This document shows positions 20,876 through 29,462 of a stretch of 64,000 nucleotides of DNA, in pieces. Made by a program: the position numbers and the translations under genes. Source of the DNA: Nocardioides currus (GTDB lineage Bacteria; Actinomycetota; Actinomycetes; Propionibacteriales; Nocardioidaceae); the NCBI RefSeq assembly GCF_003057875.1, contig NZ_PYXZ01000009.1:62001-126000 (forward strand), written 5' to 3'. The notes under the pieces were generated by a model. That model was given only the letters and a program-made list of their open reading frames with translations. It did no database searches and was not told the DNA's origin. Position 1 is the stretch's first letter. Every line of letters begins with the position of its first letter.

Positions 20876-20953
20876 CTCCGGTAACGCCACCATCCGCGCA
20901 CTCCCGCCACCACCGGTCATGCCGGGAGTGCGTGTTTCGTGGCGTTACCGGAG
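20876..20953. repeat. Nested long inverted repeat
   Basis: Outer perfect 15-base arms (20876-20890 and 20939-20953) enclose inner perfect 10-base arms CGCACTCCCG (20897-20906) and CGGGAGTGCG (20923-20932). The element ends seven bases after the tesB stop codon on the minus strand and lies 154 bases upstream of the peptidase start. It would terminate tesB transcripts, and may also insulate the peptidase promoter. Confidence 0.85.
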
Positions 20954-20960
20954 CGGCCGG

Positions 20961-21830
20961 TCAGGAGTCGCGGGGCTCGCGGATCCGGATCAGGCCCTCC
21001 TGGGCCACCGTGGCGACGAGGGTGCCGTCGGCGGAGAAGACCCGCGCGGTCGCGAGCCCGCGTCCGCCGACCGCGCGCGGCGAGACCTGGTCGTAGAGCC
21101 ACCAGTCGTCGGCGCGGAACGGCCGGTGGAACCACACCGTGTGGTCCAGCGAGGCCATCTGCATGCCGGGCGTGCCGAAGTGGACGCCATGCGGCACCAG
21201 CGCAGCCCCGAGCAGGGTCAGGTCGCTGGCGTAGGTGAACGCCGCCTGGTGGGTGAGCGGGTCGTCGCCGAGGTCGCCGTCGATCCGCAGCCACAGCCGC
21301 GCGCGAGCCGGATGGTCGGGGTCCTCGGGCAGCCCGATCTTGGACGTGCCGAGGTAGCGGGCGTCGAGGGCGGCCCACTCGCGCACCCACTCCTCGCCCG
21401 CCTTCTCGCCCTGCGAGCGCGCGAGGTCGGCCATCGAGAGGCCGTGCTCGGGGCCGGCCACGTCGGGCATGCGGTCCTGGTGCTCGAAGCCGTCCTCGGG
21501 CTTCTGGAAGCTGGCCGTGAGGTAGTAGATCGGCCGCCCGTGCTGGCGCGCCATCACCCGCCTGGTCGCGAACGTGCGGCCGTCACGGATCCGCTCGACG
21601 TCGTAGATGATCGGCACCGCCGGGTCGCCCGGGCGCAGGAAGTAGGAGTGCAGCGAGTGCATGACGAAGTCCTCGTCGAGGCTGCGGTTGGCCGCGACCA
21701 CGGCCTGCGCCGCCACCTGCCCGCCGAAGACGCGCTGGCGCGACGTGTCGGCCTGCCGGCCGCGGAAGAGGTCGACGTCGAGCGGCTCCAGCACCAGGAG
21801 CGAGGCGAGCTCCTCGGCCGAGGCCGCCAT
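20961..21830 (-). CDS. tesB: Acyl-CoA thioesterase II
   Basis: Double-hotdog thioesterase of 289 residues that releases free fatty acids from acyl-CoA. The N-terminal hotdog has RVFGGQVAAQAVVAANRSL and HSLHSYFLRPGDP; the C-terminal hotdog carries SLDHTVWFHRPFRADDWWLYDQVSPRA, whose Asp in SLDH together with Ser/Thr and Gln residues makes the family's catalytic set. The ATG overlaps the PAC2 stop by one base, so it is translationally coupled. Confidence 0.95.
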   Translation of the reverse strand: MAASAEELASLLVLEPLDVDLFRGRQADTSRQRVFGGQVAAQAVVAANRSLDEDFVMHSLHSYFLRPGDPAVPIIYDVERIRDGRTFATRRVMARQHGRPIYYLTASFQKPEDGFEHQDRMPDVAGPEHGLSMADLARSQGEKAGEEWVREWAALDARYLGTSKIGLPEDPDHPARARLWLRIDGDLGDDPLTHQAAFTYASDLTLLGAALVPHGVHFGTPGMQMASLDHTVWFHRPFRADDWWLYDQVSPRAVGGRGLATARVFSADGTLVATVAQEGLIRIREPRDS

Positions 21831-22768
21831 CAGCCGCGGCCCTCGTCGTCGTCGAGCCCGGCCAGGAACTGCTCGAACTGGCGCCCGATCTCCTCACCGG
21901 TCGGCATCGGCTCGTCGGCGGCCAGCAGGGACGACCCCTCGGCCTCGGCCTTGCGGAAGGCGTCGTACTGCTGCTCGAGGCCGTGCACGACCTCCCCGAC
22001 CTCGGCGTGGGTCTCGAGGTAGGACGCGATCTCCGTCTCGGTGGTCTCGGCCGCGTTGCGGACCTCCGTGAGGTCGATCGTCAGCCGGCCGCCGATCTCC
22101 AGTTGCTCCAGCAGCACGACGGCGGCCTGCGGGTACTCCATCTGCGCGAGGTAGTGCGGGATGTGTGCGACGTACCCCATCGCGTCGTGGCCCCACTCCC
22201 CCAGGCGGATCTCGAGCAGCGCGTGCGCGCTCGCCGGCACCCGGAGCTCGCCGCTCCACGGGCTCGGGCCGCTGACCAGCTCGGGCCGGTTGGCGTGCGG
22301 CGTGATGGCGATCGGACGGGTGTGCGGGACGGCCATGGGGACGGCACCGAGGCTCACCACGCGGCGTACGTCGAAGCGCTCGACGACCTCGCGCACGGCG
22401 CGCGCGAAGGCCTCCCAGCGGATGTCGGGCTCGGGACCGCGCAGCAGCAGGAACGGGGTGCCACCGGTGTCGCGCAGCGCCCGCACGACCAGCCGGGGCG
22501 CCTCGTAGTCGGCGTAGTGGTCGCGCACGAACGAGACGGGCGGACGCCGGGCGCGGTAGTCGTGGAGCGAGTCGACGTCGAAGGTGGCCACGACCGTGCC
22601 GTCGGTCAGGCCCTCGAGGTGCTGGGCGGCGAGGTCGGCGGACTGGCCGGCGTCGAGGAAGCCGGAGAGCGCCATCACGAGCGTGAGGTCGGAGGCCCGG
22701 CCGTCGACGGGATCCAGGGCGGAGCCGGCGTCATCGACGATGTGCACCAGGCGTGAGGGTTCGGGCAT
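21830..22768 (-). CDS. PAC2 (proteasome assembly chaperone-like) family protein
   Basis: 312-residue cytosolic protein of the PAC2 superfamily, common in actinobacteria. Recognisable parts are DLTLVMALSGFLDAGQSADLAAQHL, PFLLLRGPEPDIRWEAFA, LGAVPMAVPHTRP and the C-terminal helical tail ending EQFLAGLDDDEGRG. Its bacterial role is unknown; the archaeal/eukaryotic relatives assist proteasome assembly. First gene of a two-gene unit with tesB. TAGGCT lies six bases before the ATG and no Shine-Dalgarno is present. Confidence 0.9.
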   Translation of the reverse strand: MPEPSRLVHIVDDAGSALDPVDGRASDLTLVMALSGFLDAGQSADLAAQHLEGLTDGTVVATFDVDSLHDYRARRPPVSFVRDHYADYEAPRLVVRALRDTGGTPFLLLRGPEPDIRWEAFARAVREVVERFDVRRVVSLGAVPMAVPHTRPIAITPHANRPELVSGPSPWSGELRVPASAHALLEIRLGEWGHDAMGYVAHIPHYLAQMEYPQAAVVLLEQLEIGGRLTIDLTEVRNAAETTETEIASYLETHAEVGEVVHGLEQQYDAFRKAEAEGSSLLAADEPMPTGEEIGRQFEQFLAGLDDDEGRG

Positions 22769-22774
22769 GGCCCC

Positions 22775-22780
22775 AGCCTA
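22775..22780 (-). promoter_or_regulatory. -10 hexamer TAGGCT, leaderless start
   Basis: Minus-strand TAGGCT ends six bases before the PAC2 ATG at 22768. Confidence 0.52.
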
Positions 22781-22832
22781 GTGAGCGGGGCGGCGTGACC
22801 GGGCACACAGCCGGGGTTGTGTGCGGTTCGTT

Positions 22833-22853
22833 GTTACTCAGGGGTAACGTAAC
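22833..22853. promoter_or_regulatory. GTTAC/GTAAC cluster upstream of fadA
   Basis: GTTAC (22833-22837), GTAAC (22844-22848) and GTAAC (22849-22853) lie 40 bases before the fadA start. The first two form an inverted pair around a six-base centre, as expected for a TetR-type dimer site. The regulator is not identified. Confidence 0.4.
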
Positions 22854-22893
22854 GACCGTCCCTCGTCCTCCAGATCCGTCCCCAGGAGATCAC

Positions 22894-24093
22894 GTGTCCC
22901 GTCAGCTGCGAGAGGTCGTCTTCGTAGACGGCGTGCGCACCCCGTTCGGCAAGGCCAAGGGCCAGTACGCCGAGACGCGCGCCGACGACCTCGTCATCAA
23001 GTGCATCAGCGAGCTCATGCGGCGCCACCCGTCGCTCCCGCCCGAGAAGGTCGACGAGGTCGCCATCGCCGCGACGACCCAGATCGGCGACCAGGGCCTC
23101 ACGATCGGCCGCACCGCCGCGCTGCTCGCGGGCCTGCCGCAGAGCGTGCCCGGCTTCGCCATCGACCGCATGTGCGCCGGCGCCATGACGGCGGTGACCA
23201 CGACGGCGGCCGGCATCGCGTTCGGCGCCTACGACGTCGTGATCGCGGGCGGTGTCGAGCACATGGGCCGCCACCCGATGGGCGAGGGCGTCGACCCCAA
23301 CCCGCGGATCGTCTCGGAGAAGATCGTCGACCCCGAGGCGCTGTCCATGGGCAACACGGCCGAGAACCTGCACGACCGCTACCCCACGATCACCAAGGAG
23401 CGCGCCGACGCCTACGCCGTGCGCTCGCAGGCCAAGACCGTGGCTGCCTACGAGGCCGGCAAGATCCAGCCCGACCTGGTCCCTGTCGCCACCCGCAGTG
23501 CCGAGGACGGCTGGGGCCTGGCCACCACCGACGAGCCCGTCCGACCCGGCACCAGCATGGAGTCGCTGGCGGGCCTCAAGACGCCGTTCCGCCCCCACGG
23601 TCGGGTGACCGCGGGCAACGCCGCCGGCATCAACGACGGCGCCACCGCCGCCCTGCTCGCCGACGAGGAGACCGCACGCGAGCTCGGCCTGCCCGTCCGG
23701 ATGCGCCTGGTCTCCTACGCGTTCTCGGGCGTGGAGCCCGAGGTGATGGGCGCCGGTCCGATCCCGGCGACCGAGAAGGCGCTGGCCAAGGCCGGTCTGA
23801 CCATCGACGACATCGACGCCTTCGAGATCAACGAGGCGTTCGCCGTGCAGGTCCTCTCCCTGCTCGAGCACTACGGGATCGCCGACGACGACGAGCGCGT
23901 CAACCCGTACGGCGGCGCGATCGCCATGGGCCACCCGCTGGCCTCGTCCGGCGTGCGCCTGATGACGCAGCTGGCCAACTCGTTCGCCGAGCGTCCCGAC
24001 GCGCGCTACGGCATCACCACCATGTGCGTCGGCATCGGCATGGGCGGCACCGTGATCTGGGAGAACCCGAACTGGAACGGAGAGACCAAGTGA
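22894..24093 (+). CDS. fadA: Acetyl-CoA acyltransferase (thiolase) of the beta-oxidation pair
   Basis: 399-residue thiolase. The nucleophile is in IDRMCAGAMTAV, and HE-type and GHP motifs read INEAFAVQV and AMGHPLASSGVR; the second cysteine is in TTMCVGIGMGGTV. The histidine of the classical NEAF/HEAF motif is Asn here (FEINEAFAV), as is normal for degradative thiolases. GTG at 22894 is preceded by AGGAG. It overlaps fadB by four bases (GTGA), forming the complete fadA-fadB beta-oxidation module. Confidence 0.96.
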   Translation: MSRQLREVVFVDGVRTPFGKAKGQYAETRADDLVIKCISELMRRHPSLPPEKVDEVAIAATTQIGDQGLTIGRTAALLAGLPQSVPGFAIDRMCAGAMTAVTTTAAGIAFGAYDVVIAGGVEHMGRHPMGEGVDPNPRIVSEKIVDPEALSMGNTAENLHDRYPTITKERADAYAVRSQAKTVAAYEAGKIQPDLVPVATRSAEDGWGLATTDEPVRPGTSMESLAGLKTPFRPHGRVTAGNAAGINDGATAALLADEETARELGLPVRMRLVSYAFSGVEPEVMGAGPIPATEKALAKAGLTIDDIDAFEINEAFAVQVLSLLEHYGIADDDERVNPYGGAIAMGHPLASSGVRLMTQLANSFAERPDARYGITTMCVGIGMGGTVIWENPNWNGETK

Positions 24094-26165
24094 GCGACCT
24101 GTTCGCGCGAGCCCAGGAGCTCGCCACGGACGCCGAGCGCGTCACCGCAGCCAAGCTGAGGAACGTCACCGTGCCGGGTGGGCAGACCATCGGCCTGATC
24201 ACCCTCGACAACGGCGAGGACCACACCAAGCCCAACACGTTCGGCTTCGGCTCGCTGCTGGCGCTCAACACCGCCATCGACGCCGCGCTCGCCGACGAGA
24301 CGGTCGACGCCATCGCCGTGACCGGCAAGCCGTTCATCCTGGCCGCCGGCGCCGACCTCACCTCGATCCAGAGCGGCGGCGCCGACGCCGTGCGCACGAT
24401 CGCCGAGCTCGGGCACGCCGTGTTCCGCAAGCTCGGTGACGGCGGCAAGCCGTCGTTCGGCTTCATCAACGGCCTCGCCCTCGGCGGCGGCCTCGAGGTC
24501 GCGCTGCACTGCACCTACCGCACCGTCATGGACTCCGCGCCGGCCCTCGGACTGCCCGAGGTCATGCTCGGCCTGGTCCCCGGGTGGGGCGGCACCTACC
24601 TCGTGCCCAACCTGCTCGGCGCCGACAAGGCGGTCACGCTGGCGATCGAGAACCCGCTCAACCAGGGCAAGACCCTCGGCGGCCGGGCGGCCTTCGACTT
24701 CGGTCTGGCCGACGCCGTCTTCGGCGGCGTGGACTTCCTCGAGCAGTCGCTGCTGTGGGCCGGCCGGGTCCTGTCCGGCGACGTGGTCGTCGAGCGGCCC
24801 GAGATCGACCGGGGCGCGGGCTGGGACGCCGCGATCGAGCGCGCCGAGGGCATCGTCGCCGCCAAGACCGGCGGCGCCTCCCCGGCCGCGAAGCAGGCAG
24901 TCGCGCTGATCGCCGGGGCGCGTGACGCCGACCGCGACGCCGGCTTCGCGGCCGAGGACGACGCCCTCGAGGCGATGTCGCGCACCCCCGAGCTGCTCGC
25001 CAGCCTCTACTCCTTCGACCTGGTGCAGAAGCGCGCCAAGCGTCCGGCCGGTGCCCCCGACCGCTCGCTCGCGCGGCCCGTCACCAAGGTCGGCATCGTC
25101 GGGGCCGGCCTGATGGCCAGCCAGCTCGCGCTGCTGTTCGTGCGCCGCCTGAAGGTGCCCGTGGTCCTCACCGACCTCGACCAGGAGCGCGCGGACAAGG
25201 GCGTGGCCTACGTCCACGCCGAGCTCGACAAGCTGCTCGCCAAGGGCCGCTCCAACCAGGACAAGACCAACCGCCTCAAGGCGCTGGTCACCGGCTCGAT
25301 GGACCAGGCGGAGGCCTTCGCGGGCGCCGACTTCGTGATCGAGGCCGTGTTCGAGGAGATGTCGGTCAAGAAGTCGGTCTTCGCCGCCGTCGAGAACGTC
25401 GTCTCCCCCGAGTGCGTGCTGGCGACCAACACCTCGTCGCTCTCGATCACCGAGATGGCCGCCGACCTCGAGCACCCCGAGCGGGTCGTGGGCTTCCACT
25501 TCTTCAACCCGGTCGCGGTGATGCCGCTGCTCGAGATCGTCCGGGGCGAGCAGACCGACGACGCCACCCTGGCCACCGCCTTCGGCACCGGCAAGGGCCT
25601 GGGCAAGACCACGATCCTGGTCAAGGACAGCCCGTCGTTCATCGTCAACCGGCTGCTCGGCCGCTTCATGGGCGAGGTCGCCCGGATCGCCGACGAGGGC
25701 ACGCCGGTCCCCGTCGTCGACTCGGCCTTCGCCGGCGTCGCGCCGATGCCGCCGTACATGCTGCTCTCGCTCGTCGGCCCGGCGATCGCGCTGCACAACA
25801 ACGAGACGCTGCACGGCGCGTTTCCCGAGCGGTTCTACGTCTCGCAGAGCCTGAAGCGGGTCGTCGAGGCGAAGAAGTCCTCGTTCTACGGTCCCGACGG
25901 TGCCCTCGACCCCGAGGTCGCGGCGCTGCTCGTGCAGCCGGAGCACCCGGTCGTGAAGAGCCCCGAGGAGGTGCGCGAGCAGACCCTGTCCGCGCTCGCC
26001 GACGAGGCGCAGCGGATGCTCGACGAGGGTGTCGTCGCCGCCCCCGAGGACCTCGACCTGGCGATGATCACCGGGGCGGGCTTCTCGTTCTGGAACGGCG
26101 GCCTGACCATGCTGCTCGACATCGCGGGCATCTCGGAGAAGGTCAACGGCAAGCGGTTCCACTGA
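24090..26165 (+). CDS. fadB: Bifunctional enoyl-CoA hydratase / 3-hydroxyacyl-CoA dehydrogenase
   Basis: 691 residues. Residues about 1-280 are a crotonase domain with oxyanion-hole segments AGADLTSIQSGG and FINGLALGGGLEVALHCTYR and the catalytic LPEVMLGLVPGWGGT. Residues about 330-690 are the NAD-dependent 3-hydroxyacyl-CoA dehydrogenase: nucleotide loop VGIVGAGLMASQLALLF, then ATNTSSLSITEMA and HFFNPVAVMPLLEIVRG with catalytic His. The GxGxMA form replaces the usual GxGxMG of enterobacterial FadB. Translation is coupled to fadA. A strong terminator follows. Confidence 0.96.
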   Translation: MSDLFARAQELATDAERVTAAKLRNVTVPGGQTIGLITLDNGEDHTKPNTFGFGSLLALNTAIDAALADETVDAIAVTGKPFILAAGADLTSIQSGGADAVRTIAELGHAVFRKLGDGGKPSFGFINGLALGGGLEVALHCTYRTVMDSAPALGLPEVMLGLVPGWGGTYLVPNLLGADKAVTLAIENPLNQGKTLGGRAAFDFGLADAVFGGVDFLEQSLLWAGRVLSGDVVVERPEIDRGAGWDAAIERAEGIVAAKTGGASPAAKQAVALIAGARDADRDAGFAAEDDALEAMSRTPELLASLYSFDLVQKRAKRPAGAPDRSLARPVTKVGIVGAGLMASQLALLFVRRLKVPVVLTDLDQERADKGVAYVHAELDKLLAKGRSNQDKTNRLKALVTGSMDQAEAFAGADFVIEAVFEEMSVKKSVFAAVENVVSPECVLATNTSSLSITEMAADLEHPERVVGFHFFNPVAVMPLLEIVRGEQTDDATLATAFGTGKGLGKTTILVKDSPSFIVNRLLGRFMGEVARIADEGTPVPVVDSAFAGVAPMPPYMLLSLVGPAIALHNNETLHGAFPERFYVSQSLKRVVEAKKSSFYGPDGALDPEVAALLVQPEHPVVKSPEEVREQTLSALADEAQRMLDEGVVAAPEDLDLAMITGAGFSFWNGGLTMLLDIAGISEKVNGKRFH

Positions 26166-26177
26166 TCCACGCGTGAC

Positions 26178-26218
26178 CCACGAGGGCGTCCGACCGGGCC
26201 GGTCGGGCGCCCTCGTGG
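26178..26218 (+). terminator. Strong hairpin terminator after fadB
   Basis: An 11-bp perfect stem (26178-26188 with 26208-26218) continues inward after one wobble for about seven more pairs. It starts 12 bases after the fadB stop. No U-run follows, which is common in actinobacteria. Confidence 0.85.
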
Positions 26219-26226
26219 CGTTCACC

Positions 26227-26252
26227 GAACCTTTCGTGGGCGTGGGATCGTC
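26227..26252 (+). promoter_or_regulatory. ECF-type promoter of the sigma factor operon
   Basis: GAACC at 26227-26231 and CGTC at 26249-26252 are separated by 17 bases, the classic ECF -35/-10 arrangement. It stands 42 bases before the start of an ECF sigma gene, so autoregulation is likely. Confidence 0.65.
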
Positions 26253-26293
26253 ATGACGGGTGAATCCCACACGACGAGCACCAGGAGCACCCC

Positions 26294-26839
26294 ATGCCAC
26301 GACGCGATCCGGCGGCCTTCGCCGAGTTCGTCGCTGCGCGCTCGCCCGCCCTGCACCGGGCGGCTTACCTCATGGTCGGCGAGCGACAGCTCGCGCAGGA
26401 CCTCCTCCAGGAGTCCCTGACCAAGACGTACGTCGCCTGGCCACGGCTGCGCGACCACGGCAAGGCCGAGGCCTACACCCGCAAGGTCATCACCACCACG
26501 GCGATCACGTGGTACCGCCGCAGGTCGTGGAACGCCGAGCGCCCGACCGAGAGCCTGCCCGACACCGTCGCCGGCGGCCACGACGACGCCGTCACCCAGC
26601 GGGAGTGGCTGTGGACGGCCCTGCAGGAGCTCCCGCCGCGCCAGCGCGCGGCCATCGTGCTGCGCTTCTACGAGGACCTCACCGAGGCCCAGACCGCCGA
26701 GGCGATGGACTGCGCCGTCGGCACCGTCAAGAGCCAGGTCTCCGCCGGACTGGCCAAGCTGCGCGACCGGCTCGGCGACCGCTTCGGCGAGCACGCCGAC
26801 GACCTCCTCCCCCCAACCCTGATGGTGGTGACCCCATGA
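26294..26839 (+). CDS. SigE-family ECF RNA polymerase sigma factor
   Basis: 181 residues. Region 2 covers about residues 7-75 (SPALHRAAYLMVGERQLAQDLLQESLTKTYVAWPRL), and region 4 about 105-160 (LWTALQELPPRQRAAIVLRFYEDLTEAQTAEAMDCAVGTVKSQVSAGLAKLR). This is the actinobacterial SigE-family pattern. An AGGAG ribosome site precedes the ATG, and a matching ECF promoter lies upstream. It overlaps the next gene by four bases (ATGA). The stress it senses cannot be deduced. Confidence 0.93.
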   Translation: MPRRDPAAFAEFVAARSPALHRAAYLMVGERQLAQDLLQESLTKTYVAWPRLRDHGKAEAYTRKVITTTAITWYRRRSWNAERPTESLPDTVAGGHDDAVTQREWLWTALQELPPRQRAAIVLRFYEDLTEAQTAEAMDCAVGTVKSQVSAGLAKLRDRLGDRFGEHADDLLPPTLMVVTP

Positions 26840-27921
26840 CCGAGCTCCTCAAGGACACGATGGACCAGGCCGCCGACTCCCTCCTCGCCCCCGACCTCGA
26901 CGTGCAGGCGATGGTGCGCGAGGGCGACCGGCGGGTGGGCCGCCGCCGCACCGCCGTCGTCGGCGCCGGGGTCGCGGCCGCGGTCGTCGCGGCGATCGCC
27001 GTACCCTCCCTGCTGCCGCAGGACCAGCAGCGGGCGACGGAGCCGGTGGGCTTCGCGGCGGTGTTCGAGGCCCACCAGCCGTCCTGGGCGACGGGCTCGG
27101 AGGTGCACGTCGGCGGCCGCAGCTTCGACGCAGGGCATCAGGTCTTCGCCTACGTCCAGACCACGGAGGGCGTGGTGTTCTCCGACCCGTCCGGTCAGGT
27201 CTGGGCCAGCAACGGCACGCAGACGGTCGGCGTCGGACGCACCGACGCCGAGCACCCCCGCCTCGAGGCGGACGGCTCGCGGGTCGCCTGGACGACGTAC
27301 GGCGATGGGAGGCCGACCGAGTTCACCGTCTACGACCAAGCGACCGGAGAGGTCGACGGCCTCGCCGCGCAGACCGGCGACGCCGAGGTCCTCGCCCTCG
27401 ACGGCACGGACGTCTACGCGCGGGACGGCCGCGAGATCGTGCGGTGGAGCCTCGCGACAGGGACAAGGACCTCGCTGGGGCGGCCGACCGGGATCGAGAT
27501 CGAGGACGTCAAGGCGGGTGTGATCGCCCACCAGCTGCCGCACGCCGACGACGGGGCGACCTCGCCCTACTTCGGTCGGGAGCTCGGCGAGACCCTGGCG
27601 CCGGACTTCTACCAGACCCTGGCCCTCTCCCCCGACGGCACGACGGCCCTGGGTGAGTCGGAGGCAGACGTCCCCGCGCTGGCGGACACGGCCACGGGCG
27701 CGGTCACCCCGATCACCGTCCCCGGCTACGGCTTCTTCGTGGGCTTCGGCTGGGTGGACGACGACACCTACGTCGGTCTCGGGGTCAACGAGCCCTACCA
27801 GACCACGCCGCTGGACCTCCTCGAGTGCGAGGTCGGCGGGACGTGCACCGTCACCGCCGAGGCGATCGGGTCGGCCGCGTCGGGCGTGGTCCTCCCCTTC
27901 GGCCAGTCGATGGACGACTAG
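26836..27921 (+). CDS. Membrane-anchored putative anti-sigma partner with extracytoplasmic beta-propeller
   Basis: 361 residues. A cytoplasmic N-terminus of ~40 residues (with REGDRRVGRRR before the membrane) is followed by one membrane segment, about residues 41-61 (TAVVGAGVAAAVVAAIAVPSLL). The remaining ~290 residues lie outside and show repeated WD40/PD40-like strands (GSRVAWTTYGDGRPTEFTVYD, LALDGTDVYARDGREIVRWSL, TLALSPDGTTALGES). Coupled to the sigma gene, so an anti-sigma role is likely. There is no zinc HxxxCxxC anti-sigma motif. Sensing through the propeller is an inference. Confidence 0.72.
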   Translation: MTELLKDTMDQAADSLLAPDLDVQAMVREGDRRVGRRRTAVVGAGVAAAVVAAIAVPSLLPQDQQRATEPVGFAAVFEAHQPSWATGSEVHVGGRSFDAGHQVFAYVQTTEGVVFSDPSGQVWASNGTQTVGVGRTDAEHPRLEADGSRVAWTTYGDGRPTEFTVYDQATGEVDGLAAQTGDAEVLALDGTDVYARDGREIVRWSLATGTRTSLGRPTGIEIEDVKAGVIAHQLPHADDGATSPYFGRELGETLAPDFYQTLALSPDGTTALGESEADVPALADTATGAVTPITVPGYGFFVGFGWVDDDTYVGLGVNEPYQTTPLDLLECEVGGTCTVTAEAIGSAASGVVLPFGQSMDD

Positions 27922-27937
27922 GGGAGGCCGGGGCGGG

Positions 27938-29425
27938 TCAGCCGCGCGACGAGTAGTCGCGGGCCGGCTCGCCCTGCCCCTGCCCGACCCGGCTGTGCCG
28001 GTAGCCGTAGCCGAAGTAGATCGCGAAACCGAGCGCCATCCACACCAGGAACCGCAGCCACGTCTCGGCGGTCAGGTTGAGCATCAGGAAGACGCAGATG
28101 GCAGCCGAGAGCCACGGCAGGAACGGCGAGAACGGCACCCGGAACGAGCGCTCGAGGTCGGGCCGGCGCCTGCGCAGGATGGGTACGGCGATCGACACCA
28201 GCGCGAACGCCGACAACGTGCCGATGTTGACCATCTCCTCGAGCTTGCCGATCGGCGTCAGCGACGCGACCAGCGCGACCACCACGCCGATGGCGACCGT
28301 GATCCGCACCGGCGTGCCCGTGCTGGGGTTGACCTTCGCGAGCGCCAGCGGCATCAGGCCGTCGCGGCTCATCGCGAAGAACACGCGCACGGCGCCGATC
28401 AGCAGGGTCATCACCACGGTCGTCAGCCCGGCCACCGCGCCCGCCGAGATCAGCGTGGCGTAGCCGTCCTTGCCCTGCGCCACGAAGGCGTTGGCCAGGG
28501 CCGCGTCCGGGTTGATCTCGTCGTACCTCACCATCCCGGTGATGACGAGCGCGACCGCGACGTAGAGGATCGTGCAGACCACCAGCGAGCCGATGATGCC
28601 GCGCGGCAGGTCGCGCTGCGGGTTCTGCGCCTCCTCCGCCGTGGTGGCCACGACGTCGAAGCCGATGTAGGCGAAGAACACCAGCGAGGCGGCGAACAGG
28701 ACGCCCGCGGTGCCGTAGACGCCGGGCGCCCCGAACACCGACTGGATCAGCGGCGTGTGCAGCCAGCCGCCGGCCGTCTCCCCGGGCGCGCTCTCCGGCA
28801 CGAACGGCTTGTAGTTGTCGGTGTCGATGAACTGGATGCCGGCGATGATCACGAACAGCACGACGAAGAGCTTGAGGGCGACCAGCGCCAGGTTGACCCG
28901 GAGGGACTCCTTGATGCCGAACGCCACCAGCGCCGTCAGCACGGCGACAAGCAGGAACGCGGCGAGGTTGAACGTGTCGCCGTAGCCGAGGTGGTCGGGC
29001 CAGCCGACGCCGATCTGGCCGAGGAAGGTCTCGAAGTACGACGCCCACCCCTGGGCCACCACGGAGGCGCCGAGCATCAGCTCGAGGATCAGGTCCCAGC
29101 CGATGATCCAGGCGACGAGCTCGCCGAGCGTGGCGTAGGAGAACGTGTAGGCGGAGCCGGAGACCGGCACCGTGGAGGCGAACTCGGCGTAGCACAGTGC
29201 GGCGAGCGCGCAGCAGATCGCGGCGATGATGAAGGAGAACACCACGGCCGGCCCGGCGTAGGCCTGCGCGACTCGGCCGGTCAAGGTGAAGATGCCCGCC
29301 CCGATGATGACGCCGATGCCGAAGACGGTGAGGTCGAGCGCGGTCAGGCTTTTCTTGAGCTTGAAGTCCGGGTCCTCGGTGTCGGCCATCGAGTTCTCGA
29401 TCGACTTCGTGCGCAGGATGTCCAT
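27938..29425 (-). CDS. APC-family amino-acid permease (cationic amino-acid transporter type)
   Basis: 495 residues with about 12 membrane segments. The family signature GVIIGAGIFTLTGRVAQAYAGPAVVFSF is at residues ~38-66, and FFAYIGFDVVATTAEEAQNPQRDLPRGI near 245-275 marks the CAT/YfnA branch. Likely substrates are amino acids such as arginine or lysine; this is family knowledge. The ATG at 29425 has TAGGTT six bases upstream and no Shine-Dalgarno. It converges with the anti-sigma gene over 16 bases. Confidence 0.92.
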   Translation of the reverse strand: MDILRTKSIENSMADTEDPDFKLKKSLTALDLTVFGIGVIIGAGIFTLTGRVAQAYAGPAVVFSFIIAAICCALAALCYAEFASTVPVSGSAYTFSYATLGELVAWIIGWDLILELMLGASVVAQGWASYFETFLGQIGVGWPDHLGYGDTFNLAAFLLVAVLTALVAFGIKESLRVNLALVALKLFVVLFVIIAGIQFIDTDNYKPFVPESAPGETAGGWLHTPLIQSVFGAPGVYGTAGVLFAASLVFFAYIGFDVVATTAEEAQNPQRDLPRGIIGSLVVCTILYVAVALVITGMVRYDEINPDAALANAFVAQGKDGYATLISAGAVAGLTTVVMTLLIGAVRVFFAMSRDGLMPLALAKVNPSTGTPVRITVAIGVVVALVASLTPIGKLEEMVNIGTLSAFALVSIAVPILRRRRPDLERSFRVPFSPFLPWLSAAICVFLMLNLTAETWLRFLVWMALGFAIYFGYGYRHSRVGQGQGEPARDYSSRG

Positions 29426-29431
29426 GGTCGC

Positions 29432-29437
29432 AACCTA
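29432..29437 (-). promoter_or_regulatory. -10 hexamer TAGGTT, leaderless start
   Basis: Minus-strand TAGGTT ends six bases before the permease ATG at 29425. Confidence 0.5.
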
Positions 29438-29462
29438 GACCCGGCGTGAGGTTACGTGCGAG

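Noticed and set aside
24006..26300. Open frame of about 764 codons on the minus strand opposite fadB
   Set aside because: Composition typical of reverse-strand shadows and full overlap with an unambiguous fadB. The same holds for the long frames opposite acnA (36800-39280), the permease (43812-45680) and dxs (30514-32430).
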